Source: Candidatus Metaruminococcus caecorum (GTDB taxonomy: Bacteria; Bacillota; Clostridia; Oscillospirales; Ruminococcaceae). From it: a DNA stretch of 64,000 nucleotides. This document shows, one piece after another, positions 52,312 through 61,813 of the stretch. A model generated the notes under the pieces. That model saw nothing but the letters and a program-made list of their open reading frames with translations. It did not search any database and had not been told where the DNA came from. Every line of letters begins with the position of its first letter. Positions within the stretch are counted from its first letter, which is position 1. Made by a program: the position numbers and the translations under genes. The stretch covers positions 1 through 64,000 of the forward strand of contig CAJFTY010000040.1 of the NCBI GenBank assembly GCA_904420045.1, given 5' to 3'.

Positions 52312-52329
52312 GGGCTTTTTTCCTCCGTT
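52292..52329. terminator. Terminator overlapping the MATE stop, between convergent genes
   Basis: A 17-bp stem AACGGAGGGAAAAAGCC with a 4-nt loop and internal T run. It begins before the stop codon of the MATE gene and can serve the pyrophosphatase gene from the other side. Confidence 0.8.
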
Positions 52330-52363
52330 CAGGGGTACGCCATACAAAGCGGGTTTTGCGGTG

Positions 52364-52897
52364 CTATTTGCAAAAGACCTCTACATAGCTGTCGATGGCT
52401 GCCTGGATGATGGCCACTGCATCCTCCCGGCCGTTTACTTCGTCCACGGCGGTTTCTTTGTGCTCCAGGGCCTTGTACACCGTGAAGAAATGCCGCATCT
52501 CGTCAAAGATGTGCTCGGGAAGCTGGGAGATGTCGGTGTATTCGTTGTAAGTGGGGTCGTTAAAGGGGATGGCGATGATCTTTTCGTCGTTCCGGCCGCC
52601 GTCGAGCATTTTGATTACTCCGATGGGATAGCTCCGGGTCAGGGTGAGGGGCTCTAGGGATTCGGAGCAGAGCAAAAGCACATCCAAGGGATCCCCGTCG
52701 TCGCCCAGAGTGCGGGGAATAAAACCATAGTTGGCCGGGTAGTGGGTAGAGGTATACAAGATCCGGTCCAGAAGAATCAGGCCGGTTTCTTTGTCCAGTT
52801 CGTATTTTTTCTTGCTGCCCTTGGGGATTTCAATCACCGAGATAAAATCCATGGGTGAAATCCGCTTGGGGCTGATGTCGTGCCAGATATTGCTCAT
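52364..52897 (-). CDS. ppa: Inorganic pyrophosphatase, family I
   Basis: A 177-residue enzyme splitting pyrophosphate to phosphate. The signature [10 protein letters not shown] is near residue 65, with [17 protein letters not shown] and [11 protein letters not shown] before it. GGGACTTATG context gives AAAGGGGAC upstream of the ATG. Family I in a Clostridial genome is less usual than family II but well known. It has its own promoter. Confidence 0.96.
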   Translation of the reverse strand: MSNIWHDISPKRISPMDFISVIEIPKGSKKKYELDKETGLILLDRILYTSTHYPANYGFIPRTLGDDGDPLDVLLLCSESLEPLTLTRSYPIGVIKMLDGGRNDEKIIAIPFNDPTYNEYTDISQLPEHIFDEMRHFFTVYKALEHKETAVDEVNGREDAVAIIQAAIDSYVEVFCK

Positions 52898-52933
52898 AAG
52901 TCCGTCCCCTTTCCAGAAGTGGTTGATGCCTTC

Positions 52934-52962
52934 ATGGTACAGGATTTCACCCAGCTTGTCAA
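52934..52962 (-). promoter_or_regulatory. Promoter of pyrophosphatase gene
   Basis: On the minus strand: TTGACA (52957-52962), 17-bp spacer, TACCAT (52934-52939). Confidence 0.7.
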
Positions 52963-53045
52963 TGGAAAAGGTGTTTGTGTCTTAAAGGATCAAGATCCTT
53001 TCTTTCAAACCGTCAACATCCGGATGCCGGCTCTTTCCCACGCGT

Positions 53046-53083
53046 AAAAAGGATGGAGCCCTTTTTAGGGCTCCATCCTTTTT
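53046..53083. terminator. Terminator of the rhamnosidase operon
   Basis: A 17-bp perfect stem AAAAAGGATGGAGCCCT with a 4-nt loop and T runs on both strands. It lies 25 bp after the last GH78 gene. Confidence 0.9.
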
Positions 53084-53107
53084 CACATCGGGCAAGGCGG
53101 GGAATTG

Positions 53108-55612
53108 TCAGCAGATGCCGTAGCAAATGGTATACTCGCACACATTGGGCAGCGCAAAATAGCTCCATCCGTCTTTTTGTTCCAGCTCCTGAAGGCCTGC
53201 AACCCGGTTGCACGACCTGGTTTTTAAAACACCGGACATTGCGGCGGGATATTCCACATGGATGGCATACGAGCCTTTGCCGCTCATGGTTGCCTCAAAG
53301 AGAATGTCGCCGGATACCGTTGTAACCGTGGTTGTCAGATCTCCGAGGTCGGACAACTGAGGATTCATTTCAAAGGTTTGAAAAGCGGGAGAAGTGGGAT
53401 GTACGCCTGCAAACACGCTCGAAAGCGCGATGATGGGCGCTTGCGGAATATGGCTCCATTCTTCGGTGGTATCTGTGGGCGCATTCCAGTTTTCCTGATA
53501 GGTGTTGTTGTAGGTAACGCTGGGCATATTGGCCCACAAATCCCGCAGATCCTTTACAATTTCATCGGCGTATCCCAGATCCGCCAGGGCCCACTGGCGC
53601 CACACCGCATTGCAGGGATACGAGCGTTTTACCGCCGGGCTGTGCGCTAAAAATTCTCCGCAGGCTTGGCGGTTGTCCCCAGGGCAAAGATGATAGAGGA
53701 TCGCCATAGCCAGGGTGCGGTCAGAAACTTTGATTTCGCCGCCCTCTTCCTCCAGCCAGGGGAGGTTGTCGACAAAGATTTCCCGCTCAGGATCCCAGAA
53801 CTGTTCGATGACCGTTTGTTTCAGGGCGTCGGCATACGCTTGGTAGTTTGGAATGTCACGGTCTTTTCCCAGGGCTTTTAACAGGGGAATCCAGTGCTCA
53901 TACATCATTCCGCAGATGTAAAGGTTGATGCTCCCAAGGCGGTGGCGCTTGCGCTCATAGGCCTCGTGATCCATCCAAACGCAGAATTCCTTCTGCGTCT
54001 CGGCGGGGAACAGGCCGCCGTTTTCCGCTGTTTCCTTCATTAAAAAATGAAGGAAGGTTTCCAGTTTGGGAAAGAGATCCAGGATCACATCTAAATCACC
54101 GGTCTCCAACGCGTATTTGCTGCAATCTCCCACAAAACCCACGGAGTGATCGATAATCGGCCCCCAGTCGGTTGTGCCGATCTGCTTGAACGCGACCCGT
54201 TTGACCCGGTCAATTGCGGGGTAGCAGTCCAGAAAATAACCGTCGGGAGTCAGCCCGTCTGCGAATGTATAAAGAAACCGTTTGCTGATGTCGTAGTTCC
54301 CCATCGTGTTGCGCAGGCTCACCAGCGCATGGGAGCCGTCGCCGGAGTACTGCTGGCGTTCTCGTCCCATTCCGTCTACCAGGGTTTCGATGGCCGCGTT
54401 GTAAAGCGTATTGATCCCCGCGTCAAACAAACGCTGCAGTTTTGCGTCGGACGAATGGATGGTCACACCCCGGTACGGATATTTCCTTCGCAGCACGCCC
54501 AGATCGCTTAGTACAATATCCGCGTCTTTTGGTACACTGATATGAAGCTGGATCCATTTTAACGACTCAAAATCAAAGCATTGAAAACGATTGATTCCTT
54601 TTTTACAGATCAGCCGGCTCCAGCAGTGAAAACCGGTGTCCAAAAGCATATTGGAGGAAAACGGGGTGTGGGATTCCTGAGAGATGATTTCCACCGTTGT
54701 TCCCTCCGGGGCGTTGATGGTCAAATACGGAAAGCCGACGATCTGTTCTTTCAAATCAAACGTCAGAAAATAATGCCCGCCGCCCTGGGCTCGGAATACA
54801 AGCCTGCCGTTTTCTGAATGGGTGAGGGTTGGATCCTGTTCACAGCGGTAACACCCCGGCGAGCGATAATAAAACCAGTCGTTGGGGTCGGTGTCCCAGT
54901 ACACGCGGCCGGATTCCACCAGAGATTTGACCGGAACCTTTTCTTCTACCGGCATGGGCAGCATTCGTTCACAGATACGGCCGGTGTCCCCGGTGGGAGT
55001 GTTGCCGCCGTTTAAATACTCGCCGTACGCGGTATAGATGGAGGGCCGGTCGGCGCGCTCGCCGGTGACCATGGCGTTTTTCCAGTGCGGCCCGTACGAA
55101 AAGTCCGGTTCCAACCAGTTTTCTTCCGCCAGACGGTTGTCATATTCCTCCTGCAAAGAGCGAAGGTACTCCCGCTGAAACTGCCCGGCACGATGGGCGC
55201 GGTCGATCCGGCACATCCAGGTCCCATCCGAACAGAGGTGGGTTTGCTGGCCGCCGTTTTGCAGCGTCAAATGAAAGAGAAGGCCGGGGTTTCCCGCTAC
55301 CCACGTTCCTTCGCCGTGTCCGTAAAAAAGCACGCGGACAGCGAGCACGTTTTTCCCTTTAGTCAAATAGGAACATAGGTCGACGGGATCGGCGTCCAAA
55401 TGGTGAGGGTCACAGGGGGCGGGCCCCCACTGAACCCGTTTTCCGTTGACAAACAGTTCATATCGGCTGTCCGCAGTTAGAAACCCTTTGGCGGTTTCCG
55501 GAATACAATCCAGTTCAAATTCCTTTCGGAACAGTACAAATGTATTGGCCAGCGTGCGTGAAGAAGGATACCAGATCCATTTTGCCGGTGCTAAGGACAG
55601 TTCTTTTCGCAT
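53108..55612 (-). CDS. GH78-type alpha-L-rhamnosidase, third gene of operon
   Basis: An 834-residue protein without a signal peptide. N-terminal beta-sandwich domains are followed by an (alpha/alpha)6 barrel starting near 425. The GH78 hallmark appears as DGMGRERQQYSGDGSH near 465; this variant lacks the usual DCPHRE spelling. The terminal domain is a beta-sandwich. It would release L-rhamnose from oligosaccharides or glycosides in the cytoplasm; specificity is inferred. ATG 55612 is preferred: GGAAAGGGA lies 7 nt upstream. The in-frame ATG at 55660 overlaps the upstream stop but has no ribosome site. Confidence 0.85.
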   Translation of the reverse strand: MRKELSLAPAKWIWYPSSRTLANTFVLFRKEFELDCIPETAKGFLTADSRYELFVNGKRVQWGPAPCDPHHLDADPVDLCSYLTKGKNVLAVRVLFYGHGEGTWVAGNPGLLFHLTLQNGGQQTHLCSDGTWMCRIDRAHRAGQFQREYLRSLQEEYDNRLAEENWLEPDFSYGPHWKNAMVTGERADRPSIYTAYGEYLNGGNTPTGDTGRICERMLPMPVEEKVPVKSLVESGRVYWDTDPNDWFYYRSPGCYRCEQDPTLTHSENGRLVFRAQGGGHYFLTFDLKEQIVGFPYLTINAPEGTTVEIISQESHTPFSSNMLLDTGFHCWSRLICKKGINRFQCFDFESLKWIQLHISVPKDADIVLSDLGVLRRKYPYRGVTIHSSDAKLQRLFDAGINTLYNAAIETLVDGMGRERQQYSGDGSHALVSLRNTMGNYDISKRFLYTFADGLTPDGYFLDCYPAIDRVKRVAFKQIGTTDWGPIIDHSVGFVGDCSKYALETGDLDVILDLFPKLETFLHFLMKETAENGGLFPAETQKEFCVWMDHEAYERKRHRLGSINLYICGMMYEHWIPLLKALGKDRDIPNYQAYADALKQTVIEQFWDPEREIFVDNLPWLEEEGGEIKVSDRTLAMAILYHLCPGDNRQACGEFLAHSPAVKRSYPCNAVWRQWALADLGYADEIVKDLRDLWANMPSVTYNNTYQENWNAPTDTTEEWSHIPQAPIIALSSVFAGVHPTSPAFQTFEMNPQLSDLGDLTTTVTTVSGDILFEATMSGKGSYAIHVEYPAAMSGVLKTRSCNRVAGLQELEQKDGWSYFALPNVCEYTICYGIC

Positions 55613-55656
55613 GTCAAAATCCCTTTCCGTGTGGTGAATATAATCCGCCGCTCGAC

Positions 55657-57816
55657 TCATGAACCGATTGGGGTGGGCGGCGCTTCCAATGAAAACGAGT
55701 TGAGCCCCGCTTTCAGCGGGTATTCCCGACCGTGGATCGCAAGGCTTGCGGGAACATCGGGAACGGTGATCTGCAGGCACAGGGCGTCCTCCTGGCGGAT
55801 TTCCACCTGGATTTTGCCCACGGCCGTGGTGACATGCCCTTTGACATAAGAAAGCCCGGAAGGGATGCGGGGCTGGATCAAAACGCGTTTGTATCCTGGC
55901 TCGGCCGCCTGGATTCCCAGGATGTACTCGAACAGACAGTCGGTCACCGCACCGAACATGGGATGGTCATGGGATTCATGACCGTTCCAGTTTTCCCACA
56001 GGGTGGTGGCGCCCGCCTCCATCATGTGGGAAAACGAGCACTCCGCCTTTGAGGTCAGCAGCCCAAACGCCGTATCCGAAAACCCGTGGTCAAACAGCGT
56101 CCGGGTCAGCACATAGGTGCCGAAGATCCCGGTGTCATACGCGCCCTTTTGAGCGTACTCCCGGCCCAGCTGCTCCAAAAGGGCGTCGTCCGCCAGCCCG
56201 AGATCCGCCGCGAAGCCGTCCGCCCCTTGGACAGAGCCGGCAAAGCGGTTTTCCTCCGGGTCGTAGTACGCGGCTGTCAGCGCCTGTTTGGATTCCTCCA
56301 GCTGCCGGAGAAGATCCTCCCGGCGGTTATCGCAGCCGATGATCCCGGAGATTTGGAGCATCTGCTCCATGGATTTTATGTAGTAATAGGTGTTGACAAA
56401 CGGCTCTGGGAGCATGACACCTCCCGGCGCGCACCAGTCCCCCAGGCACCAGCCGTCCGGCTCCTCGCGCATCACAAGGCCGTTTGTACACCGGCTTTGC
56501 ATGTAAGAAAACCATTTGAGCATATGGGGGTAGGCGGTTTCCAAGATTTCCCGCTCACCGTAATGCCGGTAATAGGTATATGGAACGATGACAATGGCAG
56601 ACCCCCAGCCGCCGGGGCCGCCGCCTCCTCCATAGAAAGGGGCGGTGTGCTGCACATGGCCGCTTTTTTGATCCTGGCAGTCCAGAATATCAAAGATCCA
56701 TTTTCGGTACAGTTCCCGGCTGTTTAGCAGCAGCATGGCGGCGTTGCAGGTCAGCTGCCCGTCGCCGGTATAGCCCAGCCGCTCCCGGTGGGGGCAGTCG
56801 GACACCACGCCGTAGTGCATGTTGTTGAGCTGCGTGCGGATGTACGCGTCGTAAAGCCAGTTGAGGGTTTTGTCGCTGGAGGTAAACGAGGAGGTGACCT
56901 CCACGTCGCTGTGCACCATGGCCACCTGGACGCCCTGAACGTCTCCGGTGATTTCAAAATAACGAAACCCCTTGATGGAGAATTTGGGTTTGAGCGTCCT
57001 TTTATATGGAGCAAAGTACTCGTCCCGCTGGATCTGCTGATCCCATGTGGAAGTAAAGTCCAGGTTTCCGTCTTGGCCCAGTTCCTCCGCATAGCGGATG
57101 ACCACCTTCCCCTGACCAGAGCAAACGGCGTAGCCGGTCAGGTTGACCCCCGCGTCGTAGATTCGGCGGCCGTCCTTTTCACAGACGAGCCTGGGGGAGA
57201 TCGTTTTTATTTCCCGGTCGGCCGGGCAGGTCTGCTTGTACAGCGGGGAGGCGGGGGCCTCCACGATTTTCACCGGCTGTTCTTCGGCCGTGTAGGCGAC
57301 CCGGTCGTCCCATTTTTCGCCCAGGTAGACGTTGTTGAACACAATGGGACTCCGCCGCCAGGTGAGCCGTTCATCCGAGCTTTGCAGACGGACTCCGCCG
57401 TCCGCTTGCTCGATGGCTACCGTATAGGCGAGCTTTGGAGCGCCGTACCAAAGATCCCCCTCGGCGTTGCGCTCATGTTGGTTGTACCAGCCGTTGCCCA
57501 GCCAGATCTCGATGGCGTTTTCCCCGTCGCCAAGATGCTGGGTGATGTCGTACTCCATGTAATAGATCCGGTGGCGGAAGGTGTCGTGGATGGGATACAG
57601 CAGCCGCCGTCCGGGCCGGGGTTCATAATCCGACCAGGCGGGCACCAGCAAATCGTCGGAGACCGGTTCTCCATTGATGCGGCATTCAAAAAATCCAAGG
57701 CCGCAGATGGAAAGCGTTGCTTTTTTGATTCCAGAAGACGCGTCAATCGTCCCCGTGAGGATGGGAGATTCGCAGTCCCGGCCGGGGGCCACCCATTTTG
57801 CCTGCTTGTCGATCAC
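55657..57816 (-). CDS. GH78 alpha-L-rhamnosidase, second gene of operon
   Basis: A 719-residue, shorter GH78 enzyme that lacks the first fibronectin-like domain of its neighbour. The N-terminal lectin-like domain has YYMEYDITQHLGDGENAIEI and WLGNGWY. The barrel has SDCPHRERLGYTGDGQLTCN near 350, the conserved catalytic region, and WCLGDWCAPGG near 475. HESHDHPMFGAVTDCLFEYI near 625 is the typical end of the barrel. No signal peptide. The start overlaps the upstream stop (ATGA), so translation is coupled. Confidence 0.92.
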   Translation of the reverse strand: MIDKQAKWVAPGRDCESPILTGTIDASSGIKKATLSICGLGFFECRINGEPVSDDLLVPAWSDYEPRPGRRLLYPIHDTFRHRIYYMEYDITQHLGDGENAIEIWLGNGWYNQHERNAEGDLWYGAPKLAYTVAIEQADGGVRLQSSDERLTWRRSPIVFNNVYLGEKWDDRVAYTAEEQPVKIVEAPASPLYKQTCPADREIKTISPRLVCEKDGRRIYDAGVNLTGYAVCSGQGKVVIRYAEELGQDGNLDFTSTWDQQIQRDEYFAPYKRTLKPKFSIKGFRYFEITGDVQGVQVAMVHSDVEVTSSFTSSDKTLNWLYDAYIRTQLNNMHYGVVSDCPHRERLGYTGDGQLTCNAAMLLLNSRELYRKWIFDILDCQDQKSGHVQHTAPFYGGGGGPGGWGSAIVIVPYTYYRHYGEREILETAYPHMLKWFSYMQSRCTNGLVMREEPDGWCLGDWCAPGGVMLPEPFVNTYYYIKSMEQMLQISGIIGCDNRREDLLRQLEESKQALTAAYYDPEENRFAGSVQGADGFAADLGLADDALLEQLGREYAQKGAYDTGIFGTYVLTRTLFDHGFSDTAFGLLTSKAECSFSHMMEAGATTLWENWNGHESHDHPMFGAVTDCLFEYILGIQAAEPGYKRVLIQPRIPSGLSYVKGHVTTAVGKIQVEIRQEDALCLQITVPDVPASLAIHGREYPLKAGLNSFSLEAPPTPIGS

Positions 57817-60557
57817 AATAGTTCCTCCCTGAGGGCAGAGATGGTGAATTCATACCAGCCGGAGCCCGCCACGGCGCGGTACTGGCCGTCTTGATAAGAA
57901 ACATCGGCGATCCCCGGCTCCCCGCAGGTGACCGTCACGCTGCCGGAGAAAGCCGCGGGAAGGGAAATGTCCGCCGTAGCCCCAAAGGGAACGACGATCT
58001 CCACCGTGACCGAGCCGTCTTTTTGACAGCGCCAGGCGCTTTTTAAGGGGCCCCGCACCGTTTGAAGGGAAATCTCGGCCCATTCCAGTTCGGGAAGGAT
58101 CAGCGGACGCACCGCAAAGGAGCGGAACCCGTCCTGAATTTCCCGAACTCCGCCGATGTGGGAGAACAAAAACTCGTCAAAAGTGCCCAGGAAATAGTGA
58201 TCCATCGAGCGGGTGGAGCGCTCCCAAAATTCCCAGGCGGAAGTGGCGCCGCACTGCAGCCAGTATCCCCAGCTGGGATAGCTGGTCTGGGTGAGCAGCC
58301 GATAGGCGAGCTGGGGATATCCCATGTCGCTTAATACTGGCAGCAGGAATTTGGTGCCCACGCATCCGGTGTCCGCATGGCAGTCTTTTTGCTCAATGTC
58401 CTCCGCAAGGCGGGCGGCCACCTGCTCCCGGTGCTCCGGCAGCGCAAGCCCCATGGCCAGGGGGAGCAGGTTGGAGGTCTGCCGGTATTTGCTTCGGGTG
58501 CCGATCTCCCGCCAGAAGCCGGTGTCGTAAAGACTCTGTTCCGGGCGGTAAAACTTGTCGTTGAACGCGCGGCGGATCTGCTCCATCGCCTGCTGGTAAA
58601 CCGGAACGTCCTGGGGCTGGCCGGCGGCCAGGGCGAGGGACGCCATCGACTGGAGCATGGCGTATACAAACGCGGTGCCGCAGATCCCTGCGCCTTCGGA
58701 AGGATCGGGGTTAAACCGGACGTCCGGGTCGGTCCCGCCGATGGGGGAGGCCCAGTCCGCCAACTGTTCATCTCGCCAGACCCATCCGTTTTCCCGGATT
58801 TCATCGATGTCCTTGAGGGCGAACCGCTTTAAATCGGGATAATACTGCCGGACGGCCTCCAACTGTCCGTACCGGTCGTACAGCTCCTGCACCCCAAAGA
58901 CAAAGATGGTGTTCCAAACTGGGGTATTGTCCACCGCCCAGTCGGCGTTGGGCACCATGGTGGGAACGTTGCCGAAGGCATGGAAGCAGTCGTTCATGAT
59001 ATCCAAAAAATTCGGCAGGAAGGTTTGCAGATCGAACTGGTACATCATGGTGGAAAGGGCGACGTTGGCGTCCCCCAGCCAGCCGTTTTTCTCCCAGACA
59101 GGGGTGTCGGTGGGCTTGTGCTGGAAGTTGTTGAGCAGCGTGTTGTGCATCAGGCGGTGCAGCACGTTGATCTGCGGATTGGCGCACTGAAAATCCGCCA
59201 CGGTTTGGATGTCGTTGCTGGTGCGGTAAATCACTACATCCTCCGGCAAAAGCTCACCGGCATAGTGGTCGATTTGGACATACTCGAACCCTTTGTAACT
59301 GAATTTAGGCTCAAAAAAGCGGTCGGTTCCGTCGCTGATGTACAGATCCTGCTGGTTGTAGGCGTCGGGCCACCAATCTCCGTTCTGACCTTCGCCCCTC
59401 CCAATTTTTTGCAGATACCCATCGGGTTTTAACTGCTCCCCGTATGTAAGGAAGACGGTGGTGTTCTTGGGGGCTTTGACGTTCAGCTTGATCCACCCGG
59501 TCACCATCTCCGGCGCGGCGATGATATAAGTACCGCCGCCCATGTTCTGAATGGATTTGGGCGCAAAGGCGTCTATGCGGCGGATGGGGGGGATTTTCTG
59601 GCTCGTCAGCTTGCCCGCGGGCTTGGCCGCGATTTGTGCCGGAGTCCAAGCGGAATCGTCATAGCCCGGGCAGTCCCAGCCGGGCTTTTGCTTGCGCGCG
59701 TCAAACGTCTCTCCCAGATAGATGCTGTTGGATACGGTGGGCCCGTCGCTGGTTACCTTCCAGGATGCGTCGGTTACGACGGTTTCCTCGGCCCCGTCCT
59801 GATACCGGATCACAAGGTTGAGCAAAAGCTTGGGCTGATCCCGCCACACAGCGTCCTGCCAGCGCCAGACGGTACAGGGTTCGTTGTAAAAGCCATTGCC
59901 CAGCTCGACGCCCACGGCGTTTTTGCCCGGACGCAGCAGCTTTGTCACATCGTATGTGCGGTAAAAAACCGTTTGGTCGTACTGGGACTGGGCGGGATTG
60001 AGCACGCTGTCGTCCGGAGCTTGGCCGTTGATTGTCAAGTCATACATTCCCAGCCCGCACACAAACACATAGGCAGACGCCAACGGCTTTGAAAGATCAA
60101 ATTCCCGGCGGAGCAAAGGGGCGCGGCGGTCTTTCCGGTCCAGGGCCTGCGCCGCTGCGATCCAGTCGCCCTGCCACTGGGAGGGGTCCAGCATCCCCGT
60201 GAAAAACCGGGCGGGCTGACTGAAACCGGTGGAGTTCCCCTGGTTGTCCCAGGCCTTCACACACCAGTAATAGGCCGTTTTGGAGCACAGCGGCTTCCCG
60301 GCGTACACAACGTCATAGTGGTTGTGGGATTCCATCTTCCCGGAATCCCACAGGTCGCCGGTTCCCGACTCGGCCAGATCACGTCGGGAGGCAACCAGGA
60401 TTTGGCAGGCGGCCTGCACGGCCCCGTAAACGTCCGAATGCAGCTGCCAGCTGAAGATGGGAGTGGTGTCGATCCCCATGGGATCCGTGGCGGCGTTCAC
60501 CCGAAGGTCGGAAATTTTTACCGGGCAATCGGTGAACGTACAGATATCGGTTGACAT
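57813..60557 (-). CDS. GH78 alpha-L-rhamnosidase, first gene of operon
   Basis: A 914-residue full-length GH78 enzyme. The N-terminal fibronectin-like domain has LRVNAATDPMGIDTTPIFSW near residue 18 and YYWCVKAWDNQG near 98. A rhamnosidase N domain follows (WIAAAQ to GNGFYNEPCTVWRW), then the concanavalin-like domain (MGGGTYIIAAPEMVTGWI) and the barrel with TDTPVWEKNGWLGDANVALS near 490, where the usual CPHRE is replaced by TPVWEK. WERSTRSMDHYFLGTFDEFL is near 795. No signal peptide. AGGAGG is 8 nt upstream of the ATG. The promoter and AraC-type operator lie at 60640-60707. Confidence 0.92.
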   Translation of the reverse strand: MSTDICTFTDCPVKISDLRVNAATDPMGIDTTPIFSWQLHSDVYGAVQAACQILVASRRDLAESGTGDLWDSGKMESHNHYDVVYAGKPLCSKTAYYWCVKAWDNQGNSTGFSQPARFFTGMLDPSQWQGDWIAAAQALDRKDRRAPLLRREFDLSKPLASAYVFVCGLGMYDLTINGQAPDDSVLNPAQSQYDQTVFYRTYDVTKLLRPGKNAVGVELGNGFYNEPCTVWRWQDAVWRDQPKLLLNLVIRYQDGAEETVVTDASWKVTSDGPTVSNSIYLGETFDARKQKPGWDCPGYDDSAWTPAQIAAKPAGKLTSQKIPPIRRIDAFAPKSIQNMGGGTYIIAAPEMVTGWIKLNVKAPKNTTVFLTYGEQLKPDGYLQKIGRGEGQNGDWWPDAYNQQDLYISDGTDRFFEPKFSYKGFEYVQIDHYAGELLPEDVVIYRTSNDIQTVADFQCANPQINVLHRLMHNTLLNNFQHKPTDTPVWEKNGWLGDANVALSTMMYQFDLQTFLPNFLDIMNDCFHAFGNVPTMVPNADWAVDNTPVWNTIFVFGVQELYDRYGQLEAVRQYYPDLKRFALKDIDEIRENGWVWRDEQLADWASPIGGTDPDVRFNPDPSEGAGICGTAFVYAMLQSMASLALAAGQPQDVPVYQQAMEQIRRAFNDKFYRPEQSLYDTGFWREIGTRSKYRQTSNLLPLAMGLALPEHREQVAARLAEDIEQKDCHADTGCVGTKFLLPVLSDMGYPQLAYRLLTQTSYPSWGYWLQCGATSAWEFWERSTRSMDHYFLGTFDEFLFSHIGGVREIQDGFRSFAVRPLILPELEWAEISLQTVRGPLKSAWRCQKDGSVTVEIVVPFGATADISLPAAFSGSVTVTCGEPGIADVSYQDGQYRAVAGSGWYEFTISALREELL

Positions 60558-60639
60558 ATGGAATTCCTCCTATGGAAAAATAGCGTGAGCAGAAAAAGCA
60601 AAGGTTCACCCGCGTGTTCATGCTGTGTTAAACACCCAA

Positions 60640-60668
60640 ATTATATCTTCAAACGATTCCGCCAGCAA
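60640..60668 (-). promoter_or_regulatory. Promoter of the three-gene rhamnosidase operon
   Basis: On the minus strand: TTGCTG (60663-60668), 17-bp spacer, perfect TATAAT (60640-60645). The weak -35 fits activation from the operator that ends 9 nt upstream. Confidence 0.8.
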
Positions 60669-60677
60669 TGGAATATG

Positions 60678-60707
60678 GAATCAAAACAGTAAAATGGAAC
60701 GATAAAA
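60678..60707 (-). promoter_or_regulatory. Putative AraC-type operator, copy 1
   Basis: A 30-bp element that, read along the operon, starts TTTTATCG, continues TTCCATTTTACTG and ends TTTTGATTC. It is identical to copy 2 (61754-61783) at 29 of 30 positions. It ends 9 nt before the -35 at 60663-60668. The regulator gene lies between the copies. Confidence 0.85.
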
Positions 60708-60795
60708 GTAGGGAGAGTGATTCAAAGCGACGGTTCGTTCAATCGTCCGGCGGTATTGCTTTTCTCCTTTGGAATTAAAACGCCCATCGTTTTTC

Positions 60796-61734
60796 CTATT
60801 TTTCATCGGAAGGCGTCTTTTTTTGAAAATCAGACAGCATCTTTCGATACCGTCCTGGGGTGATCCCCTCTGCCTTTTTAAACAATTTGATAAAATAGAC
60901 CACATCCCGAATCCCGGTTTGTTCCGCGATATCCTCCAACGAGGCGTCGGAGTTTAACAGCAGCTTTTTTGCCGCCTGCATCCGAATGTTTTGCAAATAT
61001 TCCTGTACGGAAAGACCGGTAATGGATTTAAACTGGACGCCAAAGTATTTGGGGGATAATGAAAATTTATCCGCTAGATCCGGTGTTTTAATCGGTTCGT
61101 TATAATGCTCCTTCAAATACGCAATCGTCTTTTCAATTGTTTTTTGATAGTAATGTTTGTTTGCTTGACTGGGCCGCTCCATGCGCTCCGCCAGAATTTC
61201 ACCGATGATATTGATAAAAAAGCCGCGCGCCTTAAGCTTTGCGCTGATGTCCGATTGGGAATACTGGTCGTAGAGCTTCCGGAACATGGGGGCCAAAATA
61301 TCGTATTCCAGCCCCTTTATCAGCGGAGGGATATAAAGATCGGACACTTCGTAAGACGTGCGGTGCTTTACCTTTTCCAAATGGATCAGGTCCTCTTTGG
61401 ACAGCATCTGGCTGATGTAATATTTTTCGGCGGAAAAATCGAACTGCTCATCCGGTATCCAGTCAAAATGAACGCAATGCGCGTGAAAGGTCTTGCCTTT
61501 TTCAATCACCATTGTATTTTTTCGGTTGGGCTTTATATAGAGCAGGTCCGAACGCCCCACTTTAAATGTCTTTCCTTCATATTCAAATTGAGCCTCTCCG
61601 CTCAGGCCGAAAATAAACTCATGATCGTAGAGAATTCTTTCCGGAACGGTGTCCCCGCCCTGGAACCATATGTTGTTGACATAGCGGATATGAGGAGAAA
61701 TCTTTAAAATCCCGATGACTCTTTCGTTGTTCAC
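60796..61734 (-). CDS. AraC-family transcriptional regulator of the rhamnosidase locus
   Basis: A 312-residue regulator. An N-terminal cupin-like sugar-sensing domain spans about 1-150 (FEYEGKTFKVGRSDLLYIKP). The C-terminal double helix-turn-helix spans about 210-305: IKTPDLADKFSLSPKYFGVQF, then LEDIAEQTGIRDVVYFIKLF and PGRYRK. The ligand is probably a rhamnose-containing sugar, by context. GTG 61734 is the start: AGGAGG lies 7 nt upstream, and the TTG at 61752 would overlap the ribosome site. It is flanked on both sides by copies of the 30-bp operator. Confidence 0.93.
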   Translation of the reverse strand: MNNERVIGILKISPHIRYVNNIWFQGGDTVPERILYDHEFIFGLSGEAQFEYEGKTFKVGRSDLLYIKPNRKNTMVIEKGKTFHAHCVHFDWIPDEQFDFSAEKYYISQMLSKEDLIHLEKVKHRTSYEVSDLYIPPLIKGLEYDILAPMFRKLYDQYSQSDISAKLKARGFFINIIGEILAERMERPSQANKHYYQKTIEKTIAYLKEHYNEPIKTPDLADKFSLSPKYFGVQFKSITGLSVQEYLQNIRMQAAKKLLLNSDASLEDIAEQTGIRDVVYFIKLFKKAEGITPGRYRKMLSDFQKKTPSDEK

Positions 61735-61753
61735 GCTGCGGCCTCCTGTCAAT

Positions 61754-61783
61754 TTTTATCATTCCATTTTACTGTTTTGATTC
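61754..61783 (+). promoter_or_regulatory. Putative AraC-type operator, copy 2
   Basis: A 30-bp element starting TTTTATCA, then TTCCATTTTACTG, then TTTTGATTC. It ends 9 nt before the -35 of the plus-strand GH78 gene, the same spacing as copy 1. It also lies where araC's own transcript should begin (araC -10 at 61785-61790), so the bound regulator would block araC. Confidence 0.85.
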
Positions 61784-61784
61784 T

Positions 61785-61813
61785 ATATTACATTGATGAC
61801 AGCGATTTTTCAA
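61785..61813 (-). promoter_or_regulatory. Promoter of araC gene
   Basis: On the minus strand: TTGAAA (61808-61813), 17-bp spacer, TAATAT (61785-61790). It overlaps the divergent promoter at 61793-61821. Confidence 0.65.
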
